Source: Diphasiastrum complanatum
Taxonomy: Eukaryota; Streptophyta; Lycopodiopsida; Lycopodiales; Lycopodiaceae
Direction: 5' to 3'
Length of the DNA: 64,000 nucleotides
Assembly: GCA_029204225.1 (NCBI GenBank)
Contig: CM055112.1
Coordinates: forward strand, 44,728,632 to 44,792,631
The notes beneath the pieces are model-generated. The model made no database searches. It was not told where the DNA came from and worked only from the letters and a program-made list of their open reading frames with translations. The stretch's first letter is position 1. Each line of letters begins with the position of its first letter. The position numbers and the translations under genes are program-made. Of the stretch, positions 1-9,967 are shown piece after piece.

Positions 1-423
1 TGTATGTACTAATAGACTTTCAATCCATCTTGTCACTTGCAAAGCCCGAATCCGAGTAGCCAATAATGGATAGATCTTCACTTCTATAGAGTAGACCATA
101 ATCACAAGATGAAGATACATATCTTAGAATCCCTCTTGGCCATCTTCCAATGATGGATCTTAGGATCTTGAATAAATTGACTCAATTTGTGCACACAAAA
201 ACTAAGATCGGGCCTAGTAATGGTAAGCCAAATCAAGGAGCCTACAAGACTCCTAAAAAGTGTGATGTCCTCAAAGGATCTTTCATCACCTTTATTAGGA
301 TCTTTTACAATTTGCTCATTGGAGTATCTATGCTCTTAGAATTTTCCATATGGAATTTTTTCAACATAGAGTGAGCATATCTAGATTGGCATATAAAGAC
401 ATGATTTTCATAAAAATCAATTT
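1..423 (-). pseudogene. Copia-1 end of reverse transcriptase and RNase H remnant
   Basis: Translating the minus strand gives typical Copia RNase H landmarks: a segment like IHHWKMAKR, then DYGLLYRSEDLSIIGYSDSG and a KSIS-type motif. The frame is interrupted by stop codons, one directly before the KSIS motif, and is not continuous with the reverse transcriptase ORF that ends at 424. RNase H would normally degrade RNA in the RNA-DNA hybrid during reverse transcription. The domain is cut by the window edge at position 1. Confidence 0.75.
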
Positions 424-2346
424 CTAGCCTAGGATGTAAAGAATAATGTCATCAACATAAACTAGAAGAATGACAATATTGCAATCAACAAACTTTAGAT
501 ACATGGAAGGATCATAGTCACTAAGAGTAAATCCTAGTGAGATAAGAAAAGAGTTAAGTCTTGAATACCATGATCTTGGTGCTTGCTTGAGTCCATAAAG
601 ACTTTTGAAGAGCAAGCACACTTTGGACTCATCCTTGATGAATCCTTGAGGTTGTTCCATATAGATCTCCTCCTCAAGATAACCATTTAGAAAAGCATTG
701 GATACATCTAATTGGAACACCTTCCACTTGAAAAAACAAGCAAGAGAAATAAGAATTCTTATTGTCACCATCTTTGCAACGGGTGCAAAGGTCTCCTCAT
801 AATCAAGACCATGGATTTGAGCAAATCCTTTGGCACATAATCTTGCTTTATGCTTGTTGATGGTGCCATCATGATTGAACTTGATCCGAAATACCCACTT
901 GCAACCAATCACATGCTTGCTGGATGGAGGATCCACAAGCTCCCAAGTATTGTTGGTGATCAATGCATCATACTCTTGCTTCATGGCATCATACCACTCC
1001 TTGGTATTGAGTGCCTCTTGTACATTCTTTGGCTCTTCATGAGATACATAAAAAACATAATTAGTAAAATCAAGGTCCACTTGTTTGCCTTTGTCAACAT
1101 ATGAGAGCCTCTTAGGCTCGGATCTATCTCTCATGGATCTTCTTGGTGAAAAAATCTGAGGAGAGTCTTCTTCAAATCTCGACCCCATCACATCATGATT
1201 GTCTTCAAAATCAGTAATTGATGATGCATCCATAGATTTCTTGATCTCGGCCTCTTCAAATGATGAGTGTTGATCTTCATGAAAGACAACATCTCTACTT
1301 TCAATAACTTGAGAAGTAGAGAGCATAAAGACTCTATAGGCCTTCTTGGTGGATGAGTATCCAACCATGATCCCTTTGCATGCACTAGGATCTTCCTTCT
1401 TCCTTGTTTCCAAGGGAATATGGACAAAGCATAAGCATCCAAAAACTCTAAGGTGATCAACCTTAGGCTTCTTCAAAAATAAGATTTCATATGGTGACTT
1501 TCCTCCAAGAGCTATATGTGGGAGCCTATTGCAAAGATAATTTGCACAATTAATGGCTTCTCCCCAAAAATCTTTGGGCAAAGATGCCTCAATTCTCATA
1601 GATTTTGCACATTCGCATAGAGATCTATTCTTTCTCTCGGCCACTCCATTTTGAGATGGAGAGTAGGCACAAGAAAACTCTCTTTTAATGCCTTCAAGCT
1701 CACAAAAATCTTGAAATTTATTGGAGATATATTCACCACCTTCATCACTTCTAAGAGCTTTAATCTTGAATGAGAATTGCTTCTCTACATAAGCTTTGAA
1801 AATAAGGAAATGATCAAACACCATAGATTTTGAAGCAAGAAGATATATCCAAGTGAATCTTGTGTAATCATCAATGAAAGTAACAAAACAAGTGGCTCCT
1901 CCCTTGCTTGTAGTTTATGAGAAATGCACATCCGAGTGGATTAACTCCAAAGGATGCTTGCTTTTGATAGAAGATCTTGTAAATGGCTTTTTGTGAGATT
2001 TAGCAATAGCACAAGTCTCACAAGGCTTGATCTTCTTGGAGAATGACTTTGGCAAGCCAATAGCTTTGGATTCTTTGATCATAGAGAGCATGGATTTGTA
2101 GTTGGGATGTCCCAACCTCCTATGCCATAATTCCTCCATAGAGAGCTTGTTCACAAGAGCAACATTACAAGCATTCACATACTCATTTGGATCTAGTTTA
2201 TAGATGCCACCAAAAATAGATCCTAATGCAAGTATCTCATCATTCTTCTTGATAGTGCAAGTATCAACATTGAATTTTACATCAAGGCCATTATCAAGCA
2301 ATTGGCCAACACTAATAAGATTCTTGGTAAGCTTAGGTACATAAAG
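424..2346 (-). pseudogene. Copia-1 pol: integrase and reverse transcriptase, broken
   Basis: One reading frame covers 424-2301 with a single nonsense codon at 1915-1917; Copia-2 has TCA where this copy has TAA. In order, the part upstream of the stop carries the GAG-pre-integrase zinc motif (LWHRRLGHPN ... CETCAIAKSHKKPF) and the first integrase Asp (IHSDVHF). After the stop come the second Asp (RSDEGGEY), the Glu region (SQNGVAERKNR), the integrase C-terminus and the reverse transcriptase. The last has LDVSNAFLNG and the catalytic YVDD box, then stops at 424. Upstream, one base is missing near 2347 relative to Copia-2 (a frameshift). Integrase would insert the cDNA and RT would make it; neither can be produced intact here. 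Confidence 0.93.
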
Positions 2347-2772
2347 ACTCTAGAGAGAGAAATAACTTTAGAGGATGCAAGCTTCAAGGGAATGTTCCCT
2401 ATGCCTTCAATAGGACATTCAAAATCATTTGTAGTGTATATTGATTTCTTCACTCCATCATAAGGTGCAATAGAAGAGAAAGAGTCCTTGGAGCTACAAA
2501 TATGTGAAGAGGCTCCAATATCATTGGTAATATTGGCTTGCTTGAGTTGATTCTTCTTTTTAAAGCAATTGGTGGCATAATGACCTTTCTTGCCACAATA
2601 AAAGCACTTGATCTTCTTCTTCTTCTTGAGCTTGGATGATGAAGCATTAGAGGAATCATCTTCCTCCTCATCTTTGTCTTTGGATTTGACTTTGTCCTTG
2701 CTTGAGGATTGTTGATGTTGGTTCTTACTCCTCTCTTTGTGCTTATCCTTGGCAAAGAGAGCTTTGCCATCA
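2347..2772 (-). pseudogene. Copia-1 zinc knuckle and damaged protease region
   Basis: The minus strand encodes a lysine-rich stretch and an intact CCHC knuckle (CFYCGKKGHYATNC), the RNA-binding motif at the end of Copia gag. Next should come the aspartic protease motif IDSGASSHMCS, which Copia-2 retains. In Copia-1 the segment carrying the acidic linker and the catalytic Asp is deleted, so the frame jumps from the knuckle region to ASSHICSSKDSF. Protease cleaves the gag-pol polyprotein; this copy has lost it. The frame also shifts relative to gag near 2773. Confidence 0.85.
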
Positions 2773-3438
2773 TTATGTGAGAGAAAGCTTGTCCATCCTC
2801 AAGAGCTTGTACTCTTGTATTGATTCTTCTGAAATTAGCACACTTTGGAGAGCCTCCAAACTTGGTAGCTCCTCCTTAATGGCATAGGATTGGACAAGGT
2901 TATCAAATTCACTTCTCAAGCCATTGAGAATGACTTGAACTAGCTCATTTTGATTGATGGAATCACCAATGCAAGCAAGCTCTCTATGAATATCTTTTAC
3001 TCTCAAAACATAACTAGATGCACTCTCATCACTCTTTTGGCTACTTTGAAAGATCTGATTCCTAAGAGTGAGAAGCCTAGAGGTATTCTTAGCCTCATAG
3101 ATAGGCTTGAGACAATCCCAAGCTTCTTTGGCTGTTGTACAAGTACCTATCTCCCTCAATATCTCATTAGAGACATTCATCTTAATGTAGTGGAGAGCCA
3201 TCCTAGCTCTCTTTTTGTATTTTTGAACCTCTTGAAGAACATGTGGTTCTTCTTCAAGGCCAAGAACTATGTCCATCACGTCTTGAAGGATCAAGATGGA
3301 CTCCATCCTCATTTTCCAAATTGAATAATTTGAAGTGGTCAATCTTTCACTTGGTTCCAACAAGGATGAACCCATTGAAGACATTTGAAGTGAAGAAAAC
3401 TCAAATGATGAACAATAAATGTTGTTACACACTTTCAA
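2773..3438 (-). pseudogene. Copia-1 gag, N-terminal part
   Basis: The 221-residue frame starts upstream of the likely true start: relatives begin just before LLEPSERLTTSNYSIWKMRM, so the Met about 22 codons in (near 3375) is the better choice. It contains the usual Copia gag landmarks: SNYSIWKMRM near the N-terminus, AKEAWDCLKPIYEAKNTSRL in the middle and the LQSVLISEES tail. Gag forms the cytoplasmic virus-like particle that packages element RNA. The frame stops at 2773 because of a shift; the zinc knuckle follows in another frame. Confidence 0.9.
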
Positions 3439-4125
3439 TAGGATCCAATAATTGAGTACTATCTCCTCCTATGAAAGATCTTACAACAATTTGTGAATTG
3501 ATTCTCACTAGCTACTCAAATCTCTCTAAAACAAGATCTATTTCACATCAAATGATGGAGTATAGGCAAAGTTAGGATCTAACACTCTTAGCACGTGTGA
3601 AATATACTAAGAAACCAAATTTGACTCAAATACAATGATATTGCATGAAACAAAATGGCTAAGATCTCAAAACAGTGTCGAGATCACATATAGATGAGAT
3701 TGGCAAGTATACAACTGTGATTTTGGATCAACCAAGCAATCTCTTGACCAAACCAAATATGTCCACCCAGGTCTAGGTGCCCTACCTAACCCTCTTCAAA
3801 AGCTTATAACTTTTGATTGGCTCAACCAAATGGAATGAAACTGATTGCAACAGAAACTAGACAAAAATAGCTTCAAAACAAGCTATCAAGCAAGATAAAT
3901 GGATCAAACATGAGAGAGAACTTCCAAACTGAAATTGGATGTTCCTCACACGTGTCTGAGCACATGATTCCGTACAGTTGCAGGTCAGACCCAATCAATG
4001 TCCTTTTGATCTCTTTTGATCCAAGATTGAATAAGATAGCTAGGAAAATGGGCCTTGACAACTTCTAGCTCAAGATTGATGAAAATTTTTCACTTAGATG
4101 GATCAAAATGCATGGTAACCTTAGG

Positions 4126-4140
4126 TAGGCTCTGATACCA
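4126..4140 (-). promoter_or_regulatory. Copia-1 primer-binding site
   Basis: On the minus strand this reads TGGTATCAGAGCCTA, directly abutting the LTR. It matches the initiator-Met tRNA 3' end used as primer by most plant Copia elements. Its position fixes the LTR/internal boundary at 4140/4141 and proves the minus orientation. Confidence 0.92.
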
Positions 4141-4800
4141 TGTTGAATTTCACACGTATGGATTGTCCACTACATGTACTTGTGATCTCCTAAGGTGTGT
4201 AGATGCACCAAGATCAAGACTAGATTGAGATTCAAGATCAATCTTGAATCCTATGGCAAAAACACACTACTACATGCATTCAATCACTTCCAACTCTCAC
4301 TCACACGTGTGGAAAGTATTCAAAAAATAATCTAAGTAGAAAAAAGTTGCTCTCCTCGGGTAGAGAGAGAAAATGCATCATGAGCTCTCGGGTAGAGAGA
4401 GAAAGCTAGAAATCCAATAACTCACAAAATCCATGAAATCACCAAATCAATTGACTTCAAAATGAGGAGTACAATGATACTAGTAGGTCCACGAGCTACC
4501 ACTATGCTTACCTATGATTGGACCATATTTTGTCACCTCTTGATCCTATTGGATCATTGATCTATGCACCTCTTAATTCTATTGGACTATATTCAAGCAC
4601 ACCTCAATTTTCTATTGGACCTCACAAGGTTCCACCTCTAAATCCTATTGGACCTCTTGGAATTCATCAAACAAAAACTTTACACTTGTCTACACTCTAA
4701 TTAGCAAGTGTTTAGCCTCTTACTCTATTTTGGCTCAATAGTGGCATTACAAGTGGAAATGCATAATTTGCCATCTATGTCAAATTTATTCCTATCAACA
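4141..4800 (-). repeat. Copia-1 5' LTR (660 bp)
   Basis: Termini are TGTTGA...TCAACA, with the PBS directly outside the inner end. The palindrome CACACGTGTG (here CACACGTATG near the inner end, and a perfect copy near 4302) occurs in several LTRs of this window. Two GGTAGAGAGAGAAA boxes start at 4359 and 4391, 32 bp apart; on the LTR sense strand these are pyrimidine patches (CTCTCTCTACC). The mirror LTR is 63266-63925. The related Copia-2 LTR is missing its outer ~100 bp. Confidence 0.92.
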
Positions 4801-4864
4801 TCCTACACCTAGATGCTTGATGTAAAAACCATAAGACCCCTATATCTAGCATAGATAATCTTTT

Positions 4865-5161
4865 TCAATTCTTCACAGTTGCCAGTTCCACTACACCATC
4901 ATCCAAAGTTGATTTGGCCGTTACCAAATCTTGGAGGATAGTTCCCAAGGTCTGGTAGGCCGTGGTAACATCTGTTGGCCCATCGGCCGATGTGATGCTG
5001 CTTGTTGGTGGGCCTTGTTGAGGTGTCACACCAGGTAGTACACCGTCGTCATCATCATCTTCTATTATAATTTCTTGCGCCATCACGTTGTCTGGTGCAA
5101 TGGGATCAGCACACTGAGGTGAGGCGATGTACTCCATTGGCATGAACGCGTCATCATCCAA
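4865..5161 (-). CDS. Acidic 98-residue ORF, possible Gypsy gag piece
   Basis: An open frame of 98 codons with a run of acidic residues (IIIEDDDDDG) and Ala/Thr/Gly/Pro-rich flanks. No domain is recognisable. It lies about 1.6 kb downstream of the Gypsy-P primer site on the same strand, and a second frame there also carries an Asp run. Variable acidic N-terminal regions are common in Gypsy gag, so this may be part of gag, but it could equally be an unrelated short ORF. The identical copy is 62905-63201. Confidence 0.35.
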   Translation of the reverse strand: MDDDAFMPMEYIASPQCADPIAPDNVMAQEIIIEDDDDDGVLPGVTPQQGPPTSSITSADGPTDVTTAYQTLGTILQDLVTAKSTLDDGVVELATVKN

Positions 5162-6219
5162 TGGTTTGTCGGACTCGTCATTCGGAATAGATCAATCATA
5201 GGGGGGAATGATGGAAGTGGTGGAGGTGTGTAGAGGGAGCGTGTTGGAGGTTTGCGGATCCCAAGACAATCCTAGCCCTAGTTAATAATTGAGAGGGATT
5301 TGGCACTCTACGTTTGTAAGTCCACCAACCTGATGATCACATAGAAATTTCATTAATTAGAAAGTTAATAAAAGGACTTTAGGCCTTTTTGTGGGACTTC
5401 TAATGTCGCAGCGCCTAAAACTCAAGTTAGTGAATAAAATAGGAATTTCCACCAAAATTCAATTTCAAATTGGGTTCGTTCAATTAATGAATGGGTTCCC
5501 ACTCCTTTTTAAATTTGAATAGCTAGGGAGGTAGAAATTGGCCAATAGGAATTGAGAGCAAGACCCTCCAATCCACTAGATAAGTGGTAGTTTCAAATCA
5601 TTGTACATGTTCTCTTCATTTCAATACAAGCAGGTTGGCCCTCTTATGGAATGGATCAGGAATGTCCTTGCTCTCTATCTCTCTTCTTCCATCTCTCATG
5701 CTTCTTTTGTATTTGCTAATTGTTGGATTTGATGTTTATTGGGATTGAATGTTCTTATGCTTTTTGTGAGAGAGAAGAGGAAAGAGAAGGGTGAGTTTCT
5801 ATCATTGTGGATTAGGGTTAATGGATGTAGTGTTAATGTTTAATGGATCTTAGTGTTAGTATGTATATGCTGGATTTTGGAATATGCTATCGCTCTCATG
5901 GGAACGAACCTCCGTAGTGCACAGATAGCTGCTCTTGGACAAGCTTATCATCGAATGCTTGGCTACCGATTAAAGCTCCTTTCAGTTAGAAATGCTTGGG
6001 TATCTATCAGGGGTGTGGTGAGGTGGCGTTAATCCAAAGAATAATGGTTGATGAGAACGTGGAGGTGGTAATGGCGAGAATGGAGGGATGCTATTAGTGG
6101 TGGTGGTGGATGTGGGAGTGATGGGTGGATCAGTGGCTTGGGTGGTGGTGACGTTAGCTGGTGGATCTAAGTTCCTCCTGACTGATCTGCTTTGTTGTCG
6201 TCATCATCATCTAACTCGA

Positions 6220-6444
6220 TTAGGTCCACAACATCAAAGTATGTGGATGTGTCATTGAGGACGTGGACTTGTTGGGCCTGTTCCTGCTAGGGACTGTTGT
6301 TGTGTCCTTGGGAATGATATTCCCATCTCCCTCCCCTCCCAAATTTTGTGCCGATGGTGAAGTTGGCAATGTTGGAGTTGTAAGTAGTATGGGGGGGGTT
6401 GTGACCGAAGCTTGTTGGGGTCGTGCTGGTGAACCTTTTTGCAT
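6220..6444 (-). CDS. Pro/Thr-rich ORF at start of Gypsy-P gag
   Basis: A 74-codon frame beginning about 300 bp downstream of the Gypsy-P PBS, rich in Pro, Thr and Ser (for example TTPPILLTTPTLPTSPSAQN). Its position after the primer site fits the N-terminus of a Ty3/Gypsy gag. It ends at a stop while another frame stays open through an acidic segment (DLIELDDDDDNKADQSGG), suggesting a frameshift. No capsid motif is visible. Mirror copy at 61622-61846. Confidence 0.45.
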   Translation of the reverse strand: MQKGSPARPQQASVTTPPILLTTPTLPTSPSAQNLGGEGDGNIIPKDTTTVPSRNRPNKSTSSMTHPHTLMLWT

Positions 6445-6740
6445 CGCCGGCGCCTAAGGGTCCACATCACCAACGTGTGGCTCGTCGCTATGTCATTTGG
6501 TCAGTTTGATGACAACTATGCCTTGAGTTTCATGTGTGGCTTGTCTTTGCCTTTGGTTACCTTTTGGGGACGGATTTTGAGTTGGCTTTCGGGTTGGTTG
6601 GGATTCCAGTTTTCTTAAAGTCTAAAAGGTTAAGCTTGTTATGTTTCTAACTTGGACTGATTGCCACTCTTGTCTGGATCATTGTAGCCATATTGTGTTG
6701 TCTAAAAAATCACTACTAAGATATCAGTAGTGACAACCTG

Positions 6741-6755
6741 TAGGCTCTGATACCA
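6741..6755 (-). promoter_or_regulatory. Gypsy-P primer-binding site
   Basis: The minus strand reads TGGTATCAGAGCCTA immediately next to the LTR end GCGACA. This tRNA-Met type site marks the LTR at 6756-7583 as a 5' LTR for the sequence lying to its left, although integrase sequence lies on its other side. Confidence 0.85.
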
Positions 6756-7583
6756 TGTCGCGAACAATTTCGTTTCGTTGTCGCGAACGATTTTGTTTCT
6801 TTTGAGTTTAATGGTGCTCCTTTGGTGTGCGTGATAGTGAGTGATGACACTGGAGAAGCTGATGGCGTTATGGAGCACAGGTGGACTGGATGATACAGCC
6901 CCACAAATGGTCATGGGAGCAGAAAAATTGACACAAATTGGTCGCCAGAAGTCTTTAAAAGCTTGCACATCACTAAGGTGCAAATGACTTCGTGTTTTGG
7001 TTCTTTATAGCCATTTGGGTGTGTTTCGGCTCGGTCGAGATTTTTGGAGGAACCGGCTCGTGGATTAGAATGACGTTGTAGGACTCGGCCTGGTCGAGAT
7101 CTTATGCAGTAGGCCCGGTCGAGGCGCCAACCAGAGGACTTGATCGAGATGCCAACCAGAGGTCTCAATCGAGATGCCAACTCAAGGACTCGGTCGAGAT
7201 GCCAACCAGAGAACTCGGTCGAAATGCCAACTAGAAGACTCGGTCGAGATGCCAACTTGAGGACTCAGTCGAGATGCCAACTAGAGGACTCGGTCGAGAT
7301 GCCAACTTGAGGACTCAGTCGAAATATGATTGAGTGACTCGGTCAAAATCTGATGTAAGTGCTTTGTTGAATACTCTATTTCAGTGATATTGTTAGAGAC
7401 CTACATGAAGTAAAATTTGACATTGTCGAAATAGGTTGGAGTTCTCAGTGGAATATTCTATCTCAATTACCAGATTTGTGCTATGGGTGAAAAATTTGAG
7501 ATATCAAAATTGCAGAAGAGAACTGGATCGATAAAGTTATAAAATCTATCTTTGTGAGCTAGACCATCAGATGTTGACCGACA
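6756..7583 (-). repeat. Gypsy-P LTR (828 bp)
   Basis: Bounded by TGTCG...CGACA termini, read on the minus strand as TGTCGG...GCGACA, with a PBS directly inside. It contains an 8 x 25-bp tandem array (7121-7320). The sequence TCGCGAACAATTTCG near the PBS end resembles motifs in the Copia-D 62-bp repeat. Gypsy integrase lies upstream on the same strand (7869-9139) and the gag-like region lies downstream, so this one LTR sits between the 3' end of pol and the 5' end of gag. Confidence 0.8.
7121..7320. repeat. 25-bp tandem repeat, 8 units, inside Gypsy-P LTR
   Basis: Eight consecutive 25-bp units of the form GAGATGCCAACTAGAGGACT plus CGGTC, with 1-4 changes per unit. A degenerate ninth follows at 7321. 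Since 25 is not a multiple of 3 and the array is in an LTR, ORFs crossing it are not expected to be coding. Mirror array: 60746-60945. Confidence 0.95.
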
Positions 7584-9967
7584 ACACTCACTGTGAATTT
7601 AAATAGATATCGATGAGAAAAACATATGGAGAACAAGAATGCAGTAAGTAAAAGTAAAAAATTAAAAATTAAAAAGCAGTAAAAAGGTAACATAAGAATA
7701 TACAACATTGATGTATTTATATTGGATCAACGAGAAACAACTCTTCGTAGTACCACCGTAGACCGTCGTAGATGACAATGTCGAGGAGTACTCCGTCAAG
7801 TGTTTCTAACTGGACTGTTCCATTAGGAAAGATTTTATTTATGACATATGGCCCTTTGCTTTTAAATTTTATTTTCCTGGGTGCTTCTTAGATGTGTAGA
7901 GAAGCACATGATCACCTAAGTGCAAGTCTTTATTGCGCAAGTAACAATCATGCAAGGCTTTTTGGCGACGTTTGTTAACTAATTGTGCATGATATGAGAT
8001 GAGTCGAGTCTCACACAATCGGGCTAACGTAAATAGCCTGGACTTTTTGTTCAATTGTAACTTTTTCACATAGATCAGTAGAGAGAGTTTGCATGGATGA
8101 CTCGCAACGAAGGAACTAGGAACTCAATAGACGAGATCGAAGGGAGTAACCCATCCAGTGGCCTTCTTGGGAGTTGTACGGTATGCCCAGATAGCAGAGA
8201 ACAGCTTGGTTTCCCAATTTGATTGACTAGTTTCAACTATCTTGGTTAGGATTTTACAAATGGTCTTGTTTGTCAATTCTGCCTGGCCATTACATCTGGG
8301 ATAGTACGGAGTACTTTTGAGGTGGATAACCAGGTAGTGGCGTAAGAGTTATCAATCACTTCATTTAAGAAGTGTGAGCCTCTTTCACTAACAAGCTCGA
8401 GTGGACAACCAAAATGCGTAATAATGTTTTCATAAAGAAAACACGCGACGGTTTTTGCATTGGCATCTTTGGTTACACGTGCTTCAATCCATTTGGTGGA
8501 GTAATTGGTTGCGATCAGGATATAGTGTGCTTGAGTATTTTTGGCTGCTGGGTTGATGGGCCCAACAAAGTCTATACTCCACTTATGGAAGGCTTCGTCT
8601 TCTATAATGGGGATAAGCGGTGTGAAGTCTGCTTTTGTAGTCTTTCTGGCTCGTTGGCAAACATAACATGTTTTAATGATAGCAAATGTATCCTTAAACA
8701 GTGATGGCCACCATAAGCCCGCTCTGAGTATGATCTTAGCAACTGCTTTGGCAGAGAAGTGACCGCCACCAATGCCCTCATGTGCCTGAGATATAATAGA
8801 TCGTATCTCAGATTCATAAGTGCATCTGCGTATAATATCGCCAGCACCCCTTTTATATAAGTGTCTGGCGATAAGTTGAAAGGGTGCTGCCTTGAGCAAA
8901 AAAAAATAATTGGCTACTGTATCTAGTCCGTCTTTAAGTTTGCCAGTTGTAAGGAACTCAGTGATTTCCTCATCCCACAGGGGAGTGGCATTGAATCTAT
9001 TGGATAAGATGTTATGTTGGTATGTTGGGTCATTAACTATCTTTGAGTCGGTTGATGCAACATTTGCTATGGACTTGTCCGGTTCAGTGGGATTTTCTTG
9101 TAAGAATTCTCCTTGACTGTATCTCGTGTGATATAACTTTTATTGGAAACTTGTGGAGTTTCCTATTAAAAGGGGGAGTAGTAGTTGATAGAAAGTTGCC
9201 TAGGTGAAACATCTATAGTATTGATTCTAGATTGAATCCATAATGTGTATAGACGTAGAACTTGATTTTGAATCAGAATTGATAGGATATTATGGATGTT
9301 GTTGGGATCTTTTGAGGATTGTTAAGAAATCTAGTTAGAAGATGTATGGAAAATCTTTAGAAGCAATTCTTGTATGAATAGGAAGTCACTAATTATGAAC
9401 CTGACTGGTTGGTATTAGGTGATCCTACTACAAGAAAATGTTGGGTTGATCAACTTGAGTTAGTGAGAACTAAGAGTTGATGCAAAGAAAGAAATTTTTA
9501 GCAAAATATATGGACCTAGAAAAAAAAAAATGTCTAATCAAGATTTTGGGTTTCTATTCGATGGAAAAAAGAGCACTCTGTAGAACACCTTATCGGACAA
9601 ATCGCGGTTCTACTTGTTAAAAATTGTAAAACATATCTATCATCTGTTGTTAATGTTTGGGGGATCCTACCCATGTAAATATTTTGTACATATCCAAGGT
9701 ATGTGAATTGAGCACATATCCTTGTAGAATAGGGTGAGTTTGGGTTAGATAGATCAAATTCCAGTGACATGCATAAAGTCTAGTTGGTCTAGTATGATAT
9801 GCAATAATGTTGACAATGTCTAGTTTGACATGCATATAGAGATTCACATGGAATTAGTCAATTATGACCGTGTAGAAACTCGAGCCACAATAAATGCATA
9901 ATGTCCTAAGTTCCATAGTGACATGCAAAGCATGCAATCACTCTAATGGACACATGCATGTAGATTT
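7571..9967. repeat. Block A (first copy of duplicated Gypsy segment, left arm)
   Basis: This block and A' (11260-14487) share sequence from ATGTTGACCGACAAC, which is the outer end of the Gypsy-P LTR, to TGCATGTAGATTT. It holds Gypsy integrase on the minus strand, then 9140-9967 without a recognisable gene. That tail includes a purine run AAAAGGGGGAG at 9168-9178 and a 78-codon minus-strand frame (9534-9770) also open in A', with no known motif. A lacks the 617-bp insertion plus second 174-bp repeat present in A'. Confidence 0.9.
7869..9139 (-). pseudogene. Gypsy integrase remnant, block A
   Basis: An open frame of 288 codons covers 8273-9139. In order it has a pol linker (LWDEEITEFLTTGKLKDG), the HHCC zinc-binding domain (HEGIGGGHF ... 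CYVCQ) and the catalytic core (WSIDFVGP, TKWIEA, HFGCPLELVSERGSHF). The second catalytic Asp, normally in VSD-G, is Glu here; A' keeps Asp. After the stop at 8273, the frame continues as AYRTTPKKATGW-type sequence with a 23-bp deletion relative to A'. It ends in a GPY/F-like C-terminus (7869-8069, LRNKDLHLGDHVLLYT). Integrase joins cDNA to the chromosome; this copy is dead. Reverse transcriptase is absent upstream. Confidence 0.9.

Larger units (their letters stand above)
1..4800 (-). mobile_element. Copia-1: Ty1/Copia retrotransposon, 3' end outside window
   Basis: A minus-strand Ty1/Copia element. Reading leftward from 4800 it has a 5' LTR (4141-4800), primer-binding site, leader, gag, zinc knuckle, protease remnant, integrase, reverse transcriptase and an RNase H remnant that reaches position 1. 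The order GAG-PR-IN-RT-RH is diagnostic of Copia. Its frames are broken by a nonsense codon at 1915-1917, a 1-bp deletion near 2347 and a deletion over the protease site, so it is inactive. A close relative in the same orientation, Copia-2, begins at 22999; the two bracket the left palindrome arm as direct repeats. The 3' LTR and target duplication lie outside the window. Confidence 0.95.
4801..6740 (-). mobile_element. Gypsy-P internal 5' region (leader and gag start)
   Basis: This is minus-strand sequence downstream of the LTR/PBS at 6741-7583. Two short frames are recognisable and listed separately (6220-6444 and 4865-5161). Between them, 5162-6219 holds no gene that I recognise, apart from an acidic Asp-rich frame segment just inside 6180-6240. 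It contains a TATTAGGGTTAATGG-like stretch and mixed low-complexity sequence. It lacks the recognisable capsid, protease and reverse transcriptase expected of a complete Ty3/Gypsy element, so it is truncated. It ends at the Copia-1 LTR, which may have inserted into it. Confidence 0.6.

Noticed and set aside
4518-4700. 60-codon plus-strand ORF of Pro/Ile/Leu-rich repeats
   Set aside because: Lies within the Copia-1 LTR and reflects repeated CCTATTGGACC-like sequence; also present in the truncated Copia-2 LTR with changes.
6911-7255. 114-codon minus-strand ORF
   Set aside because: It runs through the 25-bp tandem array inside the LTR; its Ser/Arg/Gly pattern is produced by the repeat.
7121-7320. 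CRISPR-like array
   Set aside because: Units are contiguous 25-mers without spacers, in a eukaryotic LTR. It is a minisatellite.
8414-8704. Plus-strand 96-codon ORF opposite Gypsy integrase
   Set aside because: Shadow of the minus-strand integrase, whose zinc box and catalytic motifs are clear. The same applies to its mirror at 59362-59652.
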